A DNA stretch of 18,940 bases from Lobulomyces angularis (taxonomy: Eukaryota > Chytridiomycota > Chytridiomycetes > Lobulomycetales > Lobulomycetaceae), in the NCBI GenBank assembly GCA_027604685.1, contig JADHYX010000418.1:1-18940 (forward strand). Reading direction: 5' to 3'. The notes under the pieces were generated by a model, which saw only the letters and a list, made by a program, of their open reading frames with translations, ran no database searches and was not told where the DNA came from. Positions within the stretch are counted from its first letter, which is position 1. Each line of letters begins with the position of its first letter. Below are positions 1 to 10,800 of this stretch, piece by piece. Made by a program: the position numbers and the translations under genes.

Positions 1-367
1 ATTTCATCAGATTATGATTATGCAATACAGTAAAAATGAAAGTAAAAAATAATTTTCAAAATTTTTTTAAAAAAAAATGAAAAAAAAAATTAAAAAAAAA
101 AAATTTAAAAAAAAATAAAAAAAAAAATTTTAAAAAAATTTAAGAAATTAAAAAAAAAAAATTATCTTTTTCTATTTTATTTTTTTTGTATATTATAATA
201 AGGAAACTTGAATTTTATATTGTTAAGATGTAGATTAAAATAAAAATAAGGTTATTTGTTTTTTTTTTTTACAAAAAAAAATTTCTTAGCTTTATTACAA
301 GATTTAAAATCATATATTAACAAAAAAAAAAAAAATTGTATTAAGTACAAATATAAAAAAAAAAAAG
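1..367. other. AT-rich intergenic DNA at left edge
   Basis: Mostly poly-A and poly-T runs, densest at about 60-170 and 300-365. It holds the presumed 3' untranslated region of the minus-strand oxygenase. No tRNA, snRNA or convincing gene is visible. The first 33 bases are open on the plus strand up to a TAA and could be the tail of an upstream gene, but this is too short to support. Confidence 0.6.
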
Positions 368-1840
368 TTACAGTTCAAAATTTTTACTCACTTTAGACAA
401 CAAATGTTCACCATAAATAACAGGCTTATTTTTAACTTCACCACCTGTTTCTTTTAAACAGCTTTCTAGAGCCTCAATTTTAGCATCCAAATTCGGTTCG
501 AAAAAAAAGGGAACACTAATTCTATAGGAATCACTTTTGTGGATAACCCTGTGTAAAGTAGATTTGTAAATATTATTGGTCCAAATGTTAATGCAGTCTC
601 CAATATTTACTACTAGCGCTCCTGGAACTGGATTTCCTAGTAAATGAAAAAAATTTAAAAACTTTCTAAAGATAGAATGTTAATAAGAAATACCGTTAAC
701 CCATTCACCACTTTTAGATAAAACTTGCAACGCGTCTTTAGTCTCATCCTGTAGTAAAAATGTCAAACAACCATAATCTAAAATAAAAAAAGTCAAGAAA
801 TGCTCTTATTTTCAATACCTGTATGCTCTCCACAGGATATTCCAACATTATCTCCTACCGCTTTGGTCAATGGTGGATATCTAGGTTCAACAAAAGTTAA
901 TTAATAAACTATCATTCTGTAGCACTTAAATTCTTTTTTACCCGATAACTCTGCACACCCAAAAAGAATTATCAACACTATTCAAAAAAAAATTTTCTTC
1001 TTGGCCCAATGCCATAGCCATACATCGCTAAAGAATTGAAGAAGTAATCTTAGTTAATTTGCTTGTTTTATGGGCAGATATAACAAACCATTGTTGCCCT
1101 ACCAAGGATGTCTAACTGTTTAAAGTAGCTTTCATATGTTTCTTTAAAATTCTTGACTGTTGGCCACTGATTTTCTCCAGTCATTATTTTTGTATCTTTA
1201 AAAATTTTTTTGTGGGATTCATTAATTGGGCAATATAAGTCTAAGCCTATGGAAAACAATATCAATACAAAAATTTTTTTGGAATAGTAAAAAACCTTCA
1301 TGCCAATCATTTTCGTATTGAGTGACGTTTTGTCCTAAACGTTGATAACCTCTAAAACAAAAAACTTAAACATAAGATAAATCAAATTTAAATAAAAACG
1401 AAATAAATAAAAAAAAAAAAATAAAAATATAATTAAAATAACCTTGCAAGATCTCCTTTCGTGATTGAAATTTTTTCTTTTTCATCAGGACTTTGACTAA
1501 AAAATTCTCTTGCTAAACTTAAAATTTCTAAAGAAAAAATAAAATAAAAAAATATTTCATTAAAAAATATCTCAATAAAGCAAAATTACCTTTAAATTTA
1601 GAATCTTCTATTCCATGACCTATTAAATAAAAGAATCCTACATTTCTGCAAGCTACGAAATTAAACCGTAAAAACCATCAATACTTTGAAAGATTTGGAA
1701 TTAAAAAAAAAAAAACCTTTATCCATTAATTCAGCACTAGCTTTTTTAGCAATGGCGTTAGAAACAGAATCAGTATGCATTTCAGCTTCTTTTAAGAAAG
1801 GTGAAATGTCAATCAAAGGGAGATTCAAATTCAAGTTCAT
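368..1840 (-). CDS. 2-oxoglutarate/Fe(II)-dependent dioxygenase, isopenicillin N synthase-like family
   Basis: Nine exons (plus coordinates): 1717-1840, 1590-1652, 1443-1527, 1296-1351, 1089-1246, 942-1027, 819-880, 694-777, 368-636. The joined frame gives 328 aa, the usual size for this family. The start is the ATG at 1838-1840, followed by the family's N-terminal PLIDISPF block. Then come ACRNVGFFYLIGHGI (DIOX_N domain), GYQRLGQNVT and the C-terminal catalytic jelly-roll. The iron ligands are visible: H210 and D212 in EHTDYGCLTFLLQDE and H268 in STLHRV. R278 and S280 (RIS) are the 2-oxoglutarate-binding pair. By family, such enzymes hydroxylate or oxidise small molecules in the cytosol, using O2 and 2-oxoglutarate; the substrate cannot be read from sequence. 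Introns are 41-91 bp. All catalytic residues are intact, so the gene looks functional. Confident in family, not in substrate. Confidence 0.9.
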
Positions 1841-2367
1841 CCTTTATTCAAAAATTATTGAGAAAATTAAAATACTTGTTAGATAACTTATACTTTTTAT
1901 CTATTTAACTTTCTTTTTAAAATAAATTTAAAGTTTTGTGGAGTGTCTTTGGATAACATCCACTCTTGGTATTAATAAAATCATGGGGATCTTCAATTTA
2001 ATTACATAACCAAAAATTTAAAACAATTTGACCAAAACATGAGTTATTATTACCTAAAAAAAAAAATTCAGAGCTCATCTTTCATTGAAAGTCGCAACAC
2101 TTCAAAAATCTTAAAAATGAAATGCAAGATTTTTAAATTATTATTCCACTGAATAGTGAACTAGAGTAAATAGATGCAAAATCCTATCATCTATGTAGGT
2201 TTTATTACATTATTAAGAGTGCACTTTGAAAATAAGAAGCCAAAAACAGTTTAAATATTAAAATTTATCCCAAATTTTTTTTAAAAAAATTTTAGTATAT
2301 ATTCAAGAATTATTTTCTAATAAGATTATATCTTGTTACTTTAATAATTACAATGCTGGAATTGAAT
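1841..2367. other. Intergenic DNA between two minus-strand genes
   Basis: About 530 bp that must contain the promoter of the oxygenase and the 3' end of the upstream unknown gene. I see no coding exon with family signal and no recognisable RNA gene. A short imperfect hairpin (GAGTG pairing with CACTC near 1940-1970) is the only structure noticed and may be chance. Confidence 0.5.
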
Positions 2368-3134
2368 TTAATCAAGGTGAAGATAGTACACACTATCTGC
2401 ATTGTTTTGCTCAACTATATTATTCAATGGCATTGCATTCTTTAACATCTCATTCCATCCTGTGTGAGTTAAAATTAAAAACCAAGAAGGAATTATTACT
2501 TACTTTCGTGAAGAAATTTAGATTCCTTATTGACATAACATCTCTCTTTAAATAATGTATCACCTTTGCTGCTTTTGCATTTATCCATGCAGGTGCCTTT
2601 TGAGGTGAAACTACTATCAACATTTTCAACAGTTGTGATTTTGGTAATAGTTGAGTATGATATGCGATGTTTTTGGATTTGAGATTTCTGTGTGTCATTA
2701 TTGTTTCTACACTTATCACTACATGCTACAAAAATATCTTTTATGGAAATCCAACCTTGTTCAGCGTCATTGGAGAATTCAGCTTCATTTGTTTTGTTTG
2801 GCGAACAATAAGCTTCTTGTGATGAAATGTTACCGGATACCTTGACACATTTTTCGTTGTCCTTGCTATTTTGTGGACTAAACTGGTTAAACTGTGGTCT
2901 ATGCAATTGCTTTTTAATCTTATTCCTTCTTCTTTTATTCGAAGAAGGAGGGCACTCTGTAAAATATTCACTTTTTTCCGAATACTCAGTAGAATCTGTT
3001 AAGTCTTTTGCACTATCCTTCTTTTGAAATTTATTGGATTTTACTCTAAATGATTTATGAAAAAAATTTGAATTTTCCTCTGTTCTTTCCAGAGCAAATC
3101 TAGCGTTAAAGTTACAATTTATTGAATTATCCAT
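2368..3134 (-). CDS. Hypothetical protein with basic NLS-like patch, two exons
   Basis: Exons 2504-3134 and 2368-2459 give 240 aa. The first exon ends at a consensus donor (GTAAGT, from 2503 downward). An unspliced reading would stop two codons later inside the intron. The 44-bp intron ends at CACACAG, and the second exon adds a 30-residue tail ending VYYLHLD before TAA at 2368-2370. The protein is hydrophilic and rich in Ser, Asn and Lys. It has no signal peptide or membrane segment. A basic cluster, KRRRNKIKK at residues 67-75, resembles a nuclear localisation signal. Cysteines are scattered (for example ACSDKC and CMDKC), without a classic zinc-finger spacing. I do not recognise a family. 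Reality as a gene rests on the long open exon, the good splice sites and phase-consistent joining. Confidence 0.65.
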
Positions 3135-3767
3135 TGTTTATTTTTTACTTTTAATTTTGTATTTTTTTTCAAACTTATTTTTTTTTCTTTTTCAAATATA
3201 GCAATTAACTTTTTTTTAATTGGTGAGATAAAAATTTAAAACTTTTCGCGATTTTCAAAAAGTGTTATAATTTAATTTTGAGGAATTAAGTAGCAAAGCT
3301 ATCTAATATTAAATACATTGAATTAATACAGTAAATTACACATAACTAAATGTAGAAAATATTTAGACCAACCAATTCTATTTAAAAAAATTTCTGGTGA
3401 GTAATATTCCTGTTTTATATTGCCTAATGAAAAATTGAATATTTCTATAGTATTAAAAGACGTAATAAAATACGACTTTAATAAGAAAATCTCAGAGTGT
3501 ATGGGCTTTATCGCTGTAGTCACTAAAATTAACAATTTCACTTAAATAAAACACGACAAATTTTTTGAAGATTATACAAAACATCTGACGCAGTTTAAAT
3601 AAGAACAATTGGAATAGATTAGCAATATCGCTTTTCAAGTAACTTCTTTTTTTTTTTTTGCTTCATTTTTTTAATGTTTAAAAAAATACAAATTTTTTTT
3701 TTTTTTTTTGTGCAACGAAGAAGATCAAAAGTTGTTTAAAAAAGGTTACACGAAATTTAAAAAAAAA
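3135..3767. other. Divergent intergenic region upstream of unknown gene and RNase MRP RNA
   Basis: This stretch lies between the start of the minus-strand unknown gene and the plus-strand RNA gene, so it should hold both promoters. A TTTAAAA element at 3735-3741 sits about 30 bp before the inferred 5' end of the RNA, where a TATA-like element of a Pol III gene would be expected. A 72-codon minus-strand reading frame at 3323-3541 has no family signal, and I treat it as chance. Confidence 0.45.
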
Positions 3768-4100
3768 ATACCAAGGTTTGCTATTAACTACTATCTCAAT
3801 CTGTTAACATGACTTTTATTTAGGATCGCTTTATAAGAAAAGCAAACGAAGGGAACTATCTCTTTTTTCTCTTATGGGCAAGTCCTCGCACAAAGGATAG
3901 AAAGTATCACCATTCCTTTTGAATGGGTTTACTATTCTTTTTAGTGCATTCGCGAAGATACGAGCGATCAACATTAAAAAGAATCAGTAGTTCGTGATCT
4001 TAAAAAATACCTTCATGTATTTGTTTATGAAAGTTATGTAGCGATTGCTTACCATAAATACTTTATGGCGGGTAACTTAACGAGGCTTACTCTGGTGTTT
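3768..4100 (+). ncRNA. RMRP: RNase MRP RNA
   Basis: RNA subunit of the nucleolar endoribonuclease that cuts pre-rRNA in ITS1. The universal P4 helix of the RNase P/MRP family is present: AAGTCCTCG at 3880-3888 pairs fully with CGAGGCTT at 4081-4088, leaving the single U at 3883 bulged as in the family. Directly after it is a hairpin GATA-GAAAG-TATC (3896-3908) whose loop fits GARAR, the pentaloop that separates MRP from RNase P. Then, in the same order as human RMRP, come a P9-like hairpin (CCATTC/GAATGG, 3910-3926), a P12-like helix with a perfect 10-bp base (3934-3943 with 3975-3984) and inner TCGC/GCGA, and a P19-like hairpin (4049-4075). P3 starts with GTTTGCT (3776-3782) pairing with AGCAAAC (3841-3847). 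P1 is TACCA (3769-3773) with TGGTG (4093-4097). Length of about 330 nt is like yeast MRP. Ends are inferred from P1 and the T-run. Confidence 0.85.
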
Positions 4101-4110
4101 TTTTTTTTTT
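4098..4110 (+). terminator. Poly-T (T13) RNA polymerase III-type terminator
   Basis: Thirteen T residues start right after the 3' strand of helix P1 of the MRP RNA, where a Pol III transcript would end. T-runs are common in this DNA, so the call rests on its position. Confidence 0.6.
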
Positions 4111-4118
4111 GTTTATTA

Positions 4119-4197
4119 TAAACAATTGGTGATGATTTATTCGAATAGACTGTTAATTTTTAAATGAAAAGTTGAAACGAAAAATCTGATGTTGTTT
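4119..4197 (+). ncRNA. Candidate box C/D snoRNA
   Basis: A compact box C/D layout begins about 10 bp after the MRP terminator. There is an exact box C core TGATGA (4130-4135) and an exact box D CTGA (4186-4189). Flanking bases form a terminal stem (AAACAA ending 4125 with TTGTTT from 4192). Between them is a D'-like CTGT (4150-4153) and a weak C'-like ATGAAA (4164-4169). This leaves guide-length stretches of 14 nt before D' and 16 nt before D. Box C/D RNAs direct 2'-O-methylation of rRNA or snRNA. I could not match either guide stretch to an rRNA target from memory, and short boxes can occur by chance in AT-rich DNA. Confidence 0.42.
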
Positions 4198-4872
4198 TCT
4201 TTAACTTTTTTTGTTTTTTAACATTACATGTAGCAATAAAATTTTTGATCACACACGCAATGAAATTCTAACTTTTTCAATTTTCTTCATGCATATATCA
4301 TTATTTTTTATCAGCAGAAACAAAGAGACTATTTAAAAAAAATGTTATTAAATATTCTTGAAAAACACAGCTCTTTTTAAAGCTGCTTAATTTGAATGTC
4401 TTGCAGAGCTTTTATACTGAAAACTTTACTGAAGGTAATGACAAATCAGAATCTGGGAAAAATGGAAAATAGCTAATAAAAATTTCTTTGATTCTGCAAT
4501 CACCCTTCATGGAAAATGCTTGTAAAATAAAACTTATTCCACAAGCTAAAAAGCACAATACTTACTTAGTAAATAAAATTTTTGTGAACCTTCTATTTTA
4601 TTGATCTTAACATGTTTGCGCTTTCCAAAAATTAACATATAAAAAGGTCAAATTTTATAGTTTCATTCCTAAAATCAAGATCAATTTTTTGATAGTATTC
4701 TTGAATTAAATTAAATTTGTAGTGTATTTGTATTAAAATTTCATTGTTAAACTTTTATTAATAATAAGTACCACACAATAAACTTAAAATTTATTTTTTC
4801 ACAAACTTATTCTAAAATTAAAATAATACAATTATAAGTTTTTTTTATTATTAAAAAAATATTTATTTATTT
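4198..4872. other. Upstream region of the CHD1 gene
   Basis: About 675 bp of AT-rich DNA. I see no open exon with family signal, no tRNA and no further box C/D pair. It should contain the CHD1 promoter and 5' leader. The ATG at 4873 follows an AT-only stretch. Confidence 0.5.
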
Positions 4873-7800
4873 ATGGAAGTGGATTCTACAATAATTCAAT
4901 CTTCTAAAAATATTCCATCAACGATTTTAAAAGTCAATGAAAGTGACTCTGATATGTCTTCATTTTCCCAAATTGACAGTGGAAAAGAAAATCTAAACTC
5001 CAATCTTAAAAATGAAGGTAATTCTTTTATCAATAATTTTTTTATTAAAATTGCTTGATAAAAATTTTCAGAACAAGATTCTGATGAATTTGAATTTTCT
5101 AATCAGGAGGATGATGATGAAGAAGAGGATGAGGGGGAAGAGGATGAAGATGATGACATTAGTCAGTATAGCGCTTTCAGTGACAAGCCATCTAAAAAAA
5201 CGAAAAAGCATTTAAACGTTTCCACAAAAACCAGAAAAGCTTCTAAAAGTATTTATGAAAAAAAAATATATAATATCTTCTAAATAAGCAAATTAAACTA
5301 ACCTGATGTGTGCTATTACACTAGTTCTTTATACTTCTACGGAAGAAAGTGAAACGTCTGACAATTATTATACCAAATCCAAACCTCGAAATAAAAAAAA
5401 GAAAGAAAGCGTGTTTATGAAAAAATTAAAAATGAACTATAAAAATAGCCCTGAAAATGAAAGTAGTAATTCCGATGAAGACGATGACTTCAATTATACC
5501 AAACAAAAAAAGCAAAAAAAAGTCAGCAATGAGAGTGATTCAAATGTTTTTAATTTAAAAAATGTTCGATTTAATAGTAGAACTTCAAGTGTTAAAGTAA
5601 AAAACTATAACGAAGATGAATTGGATTTTGGTTTAAGTGACGAAGAAAACATTTTGGAGTACAAATACTATTTGGATGATAATGGCGAAGTTCCAGAAGA
5701 GGAAGAGGACAAATATGTTATTGATCTTGTTGTTGATCATAAAATTGAAGGTATTTTACTCTTTTTTGTTCCTTTATCAGATAGTTGCGATTTTGTGAAT
5801 ACTAAAAGAGACCTTCTGCGAAGTTGAGAGTTACAAAAGAAACCTTAAATCATATCCGATAATTGAATAACACATGATTAAACACTAGCAATTTTGAAAG
5901 AAATATAAAAAACATAAACATTAATGTCATTAATTATTTTTTAGACAATCAAAGTGAACCTTCTCAGTTTTTAATTAAATGGAAAAACAAGGCTCACATT
6001 CACAACACCTACAAAAGTAAGGATGAACTGAAGGAGTTAAAGGGATTTAGAAAAGTTGAGAATTATTTAAAAAAATTAAAAGCAGAGATAGAATTTAGAA
6101 ATGAAGAAGGAATTAGCAAGGAGGAAATTGAACATTTGGATATTCAAAGGGAAATGGAAAAAAAAATCTTTGAAGACTATTTGATTCTGGAAAGGGTTTG
6201 TGATGTAAGAGATGAAGAAAGAGTTATTGATGGTGTAAAAACTGATGTATTGGAGTACTTGTGCAAATGGAAAAATTCAGGTTATGAAAATTGTACTTGG
6301 GAAAACGCAGAGATCATATCTGAAAAGTATCAGAATGAAATTGATAGGTATTGATAAAGGATAACTCCATGTTTAGTGCGTCATTTCTCGTTTTAAAAAT
6401 TACATTTTATAAGTTTTACAAGCACTACAAAATTTTTATTATAGTAATTTTAATATCAACAAATTCTAATTAAAAAAAAAAACAAAATATACATAGCCTT
6501 CTAGATAGAAACAATAACGATAAAGTTCCGCATAAAGGTGCATCGATATCAAAAAATCGCAGTGAGTTTAAGACCTTTACCACTCAACCTTCGTATGTTT
6601 CAGGTGGTCAGTTAAGGAAGTATCAGTTAGAGGGCGTAAACTGGATGGCATATCTTTGGCATAATAATAATAACGGTATTTTGGCAGATGAGGTAACAAC
6701 TTTTTTTTTTTTATTTTTTGCTTGTTTTTAATAAAAATTTGAAGATGGGACTAGGAAAAACTATTCAAACTGTATCATTTTTACAATATCTTTTCAATAC
6801 TATTCGAAACTATGGACCATATTTAGTAGTGGTACCTTTGTCGACATTGGCGAATTGGGCGAAAGAGTTTGCTCAGTGGTAACGTTCGAAGCTAAATAAA
6901 TTTTGAAATTAATTTATTATATAGGGCTCCAGAAATGAATACAATCACCTACAATGGTAACAATCCAGCGAGGCAAGTTATAAGGGAACATGAATTCTAC
7001 TTCCCAAACACTACGAAGTTAAAGTTTAATTGCCTTCTTACTACTTTCGAATTAATATTGAAAGACAAAAATGAATTAGGTCAAATTAAATGGACTTATT
7101 TAGCTGTTGATGAAGCCCACAGATTGAAAAATAGCGATTCACAATTACATGAGGCTCTAAAAGATTTTCATACACAGAATAGACTTTTGATAACAGGAAC
7201 ACCTTTGCAAAATACTGTTAAAGAACTGCTAAGTCTTACGCAGTTTCTTATGCCAGACAAGTTTTCGGAATTTGAAGGATTTGAGATAGGAGTGGAGAAT
7301 GGTGACGATGAAAAGCAAGCAGAAAGAATTAATAATTTGCAGTCCAAATTAAAAGAGTACATGTTGAGAAGGTTAAAAAAAGATGTGGAAAAAAGCTTAC
7401 CGCAAAAAACAGAAAGAATTCTACGGATTGAACTATCTCCAATGCAGCTAAGCTACTATAAAAATATATACACCAAAAATTTCGCCCAGTTAAATAAAGG
7501 AGGAGCGGAAAAAATGAGTTTAATGAATGTTGCTATGAATTTAAGGATGTGTTCTAATCATCCTTATTTGTTTCCAAACGCTGAAGTGATTACTACAGAT
7601 AAAGAAGAACAGTTACATGGTATAATATTGCCCTTTTTATTTAAATAACACTTTTATTAGGAATTGTAATGAATTCAGGTAAAATGGTTTTACTCGATAA
7701 ATTACTGGCTAGATTAAAATCAGATGGAAACAGAGTTTTGATTTTTTCTCAATTTGTAATGATGCTGGATATATTAAGTGACTATATGGTCTTAAAAGGA

Positions 7801-10800
7801 TACACTTTTCAAAGATTGGATGGATCAACACCTGGAGACCAAAGAAAGCGTTCTATGGAACATTTTAATCAACCTGACTCCACAGACTTTTGTTTTTTGC
7901 TTTCCACTAAAGCCGGTGGATTGGGGTTAAATTTGGAAACTGCTGACACTGTTATAATTTTTGATTCTGACTGGAACCCTCAAAATGGTATTAGTAGATA
8001 TTATTAAGTTGTCATTTTTTTTTTGGTATGTAGATTTACAAGCAATGGCTAGAGCACATAGAATTGGTCAAAAAAAAACAGTGAATATTTACAGATTTGT
8101 TAGCAAAGACACTATTGAAGAAGAAATCATTGAGAGAGCCAAGAGAAAGATGGTAATTGAGTATTGTATTATAAAGCAAATGGACACATCCGGACAAAGC
8201 TTACTATATAAAAATAAGAAGAGTTCCAACAATAACTCGCTGTCCCGAGAAGAATTAGAATTAGTATTGAAGTTTGGTGCCCAAAACCTATTTAAAAATG
8301 ATACAGAGGAAATAAAGCAAGAAACCGATGGAGAATCTAAAAATGTAAAAACCGACAATAGCAAGCTGGAAGAACTAAATTTAGATGACATTCTGGCTAG
8401 AGCTGAACATCATGTTGAATCTGCTGAAGCAGCAGGTGGAGCCAGCGATGGAGGCGCAGCTTTTGTTGAACAATGGAGAGTTGCTGATATTGGAGTTGGC
8501 AGTTTAAGTTGGGGAGAAATAATACCAGAGGAGGAACAGGGAAAAATGACACTTAGTGAAGAAGAGCGGCAGATGGAAGAATTATATGGTGCTAGAAGAA
8601 GGACAGCTGCCCTTAATTACTCTAATGAAGGACGGCTTACTGAACTAACTAAAAGAAAGAAAAGGGCCCCTGCGATAAAAAAAAAAAAAAATGCTAGTAA
8701 GTCTGATGTGAATAGTAGTTCTCCCTTGGATGAAAAGGAATTGAGAGCACTGCATTTTTCCATTTCTAAATTTGGTGATCCTGCATTAAGATTTGATAAA
8801 ATAGTTGAAGATGCAGAACTTGAAGGACGCGATAAAACGTTGCTTATGCACGAATGCCAAAAAATGCTTACAGTATCTTATGAGGCCATCAGTAAGGCAT
8901 ATCCGCAAATTTTAGCTGATAAAAGAAAACCTTCCGACCAACTCACTGAGAAGCAGATACGGCTGATAGAAAAATTTGTTTCAAATTTACCACAGAAAAG
9001 TAAAGTCGTGTATGCTAACATTGGCGAACTAGAAAACTTTAATGCTGGAAAACTGATCTCGCACGTTGCGGAATTAAGAGCCTTAACTAATAGGTTCAAT
9101 GAAGACTCCACAGAAAAAGAATTTAAAAGTTTCCGTATTAATTCCAATGTGAAAAAAATTACTAATTGGAAATGCCCTTGGTCCAATAAAGACGACTCTA
9201 TGTTACTTGTCGGCGTGTTTAAGCATGGATTTGGAAGTAATAATGCAAATTGGGAAAAAATAAGGGATGATGAAATGTTGTGCTTTAAAGATAAATTTTT
9301 CCTAGGCAAAGGTACAGAAGGAGATGACGCTGAAGAAGAGAAATCCTCCAAAGCAGCAATTCCTGGCGTTCTTCATTTGTATCGTCGTACGCATACCTTA
9401 CTGAAAGCATTACAGCAGGATGATGAAAAAAAAGGTCGTTATCCAAAGTTACAGAAATTTTTTAAGGTAGAAAAAAGAAAGAATGACGATATTACCAGCG
9501 GCACAGAGTTGGACCTTAACAAATCCAAAAAGGTAAAAGTTGTTGAGAGTAGCAGAGCTACTGAAAACGGTGTTGCTTCGCAGATGAATAGCTCTAATGA
9601 TAATGAAAATAAGATAAAAGTGAAATCAAAAGCATCCCCCAAAACAACTAAAGAAGAGATTTCGGTTGAATTTTCTGATACAGATGAAGAAGATTATCTA
9701 TTTAAAGTGTTAATGAAACCGGTATTAGAAAATTTGCAAAAATTGAAGATAAAGACTTCAGATCCCACTCAAAATTTGAAAGAAAACTTGTTTAAAATAG
9801 GTGATTTAATAGATAAGCTACTTAAAGAGAATAAAAAAGATTCAGGTTTAACTGCAACTGAATTAGAGCGTGCACTTTGGAAGTATGTAGCAACTTTTTG
9901 GCCAAAAACCTTGGATTCCTGGGAACCGCTAAAGAAGCTCTATGTCAAATACAATAAAAAACATTCATCTGCTACAGATGTAGAGTCACGGCGAAAAAGC
10001 CAAAGTGGAAGTCGGAGTCGGAGTCGTTCGTATTCAAGAAGTAGAAGCAGAAGCGGCTCTGAAGATAGGCATAAAGGGGGTAATTATCGAGATGATAGTA
10101 GAGATAGAAATAGAAATAATAGAAAAGATGATAAAAAGAAAAACAACACTAGAGGTGGAGTTGATTATAAAGCGCAAGATGGTGATTGGACTTGTACTAG
10201 GTAACGAAAATGTATTACTTAATAGACTTCTAATATACAATTTTGTAGTTGTAAAAATGTAAATTTTGCCAGAAGGGATAAATGTAATAAGTGCCGTAGA
10301 CCTAGACCAAAAAGTAGAGAAAGAGGTTCGAGTAGAGAAAAAAACAGAACCAGGGATGATTCCAGGCATCGCAGTTCCAAAAGATACCAAAAAGATGATG
10401 AGCATTCTCGATTAAGCAGGCGAAATAGTAGATCTTTTTCAAGAGAAAGACACAACAAACAGAGAGAAAGAAGTAGAACCAGAAAGAGAAGTAAATCCAG
10501 ATCTCCAGTCGCAGGTAGAAGGAGAAGCCGAAGTAGGGAAAGAAAATCTAGTAGAGAAAGACGGTCTAGAAGTAAGGAAGAAAGATCTAGGAGTAGGGAA
10601 AAAATTGTTGATAGTAGGGATAGGAAATCAAGAAGTAAGGAAAGAAGACCTAGAAGCAGGGAAAGGAGTATTAATAATAAGGATAGAAAGTCACGTAGTA
10701 AAGAAAGGTGGCCAAGAAGTAGGGAGAAGAGGTTTAAGAGTGGGGAACGTAGATCGAAGAGTCGGGAAGTCTCCAAAAGTAGGAAAAGAAGATCTCAAAG

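Noticed and set aside
1..33. Possible C-terminus of a plus-strand gene at the left edge
   Set aside because: Ten sense codons then TAA look coding-like, but this is too short to support without the neighbouring sequence.
981..994. Apparent frameshift at the T9 run in the 2OG oxygenase
   Set aside because: With the actual count of nine T residues on the coding strand the frame runs on cleanly (ENFFLNSVDN), so the gene is intact.
2651..3027. Plus-strand reading frames (64 and 66 codons)
   Set aside because: Both are opposite the unknown minus-strand gene, whose frame is longer and has a verified-looking intron.
3323..3541. Minus-strand 72-codon reading frame
   Set aside because: No family signal, AT-biased hydrophobic composition, no splice context; likely chance.
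3768..4100. RNase P RNA instead of RNase MRP RNA
   Set aside because: P4 is shared by both, but the GAAAG (GARAR) pentaloop hairpin followed by P9, P12 and P19 fits MRP. A covariance-model score would be decisive.
8878..9351. Minus-strand reading frame of 157 codons
   Set aside because: It lies wholly opposite the SANT-SLIDE coding exon of CHD1 and shows no family signal.
10005..10262. CHD1 and the zinc-finger/RS part as two separate genes
   Set aside because: There is no stop, no spacer and no low-complexity promoter between the helical domain and the finger; the frame is continuous in one exon and the downstream join is phase-consistent.
10219..10776. Leu/Ser-rich minus-strand reading frame of 185 codons
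   Set aside because: It is the antisense of the Arg/Ser/Glu-rich RS domain; AGA, AGT and GAA codons read backwards give Leu/Ser runs.
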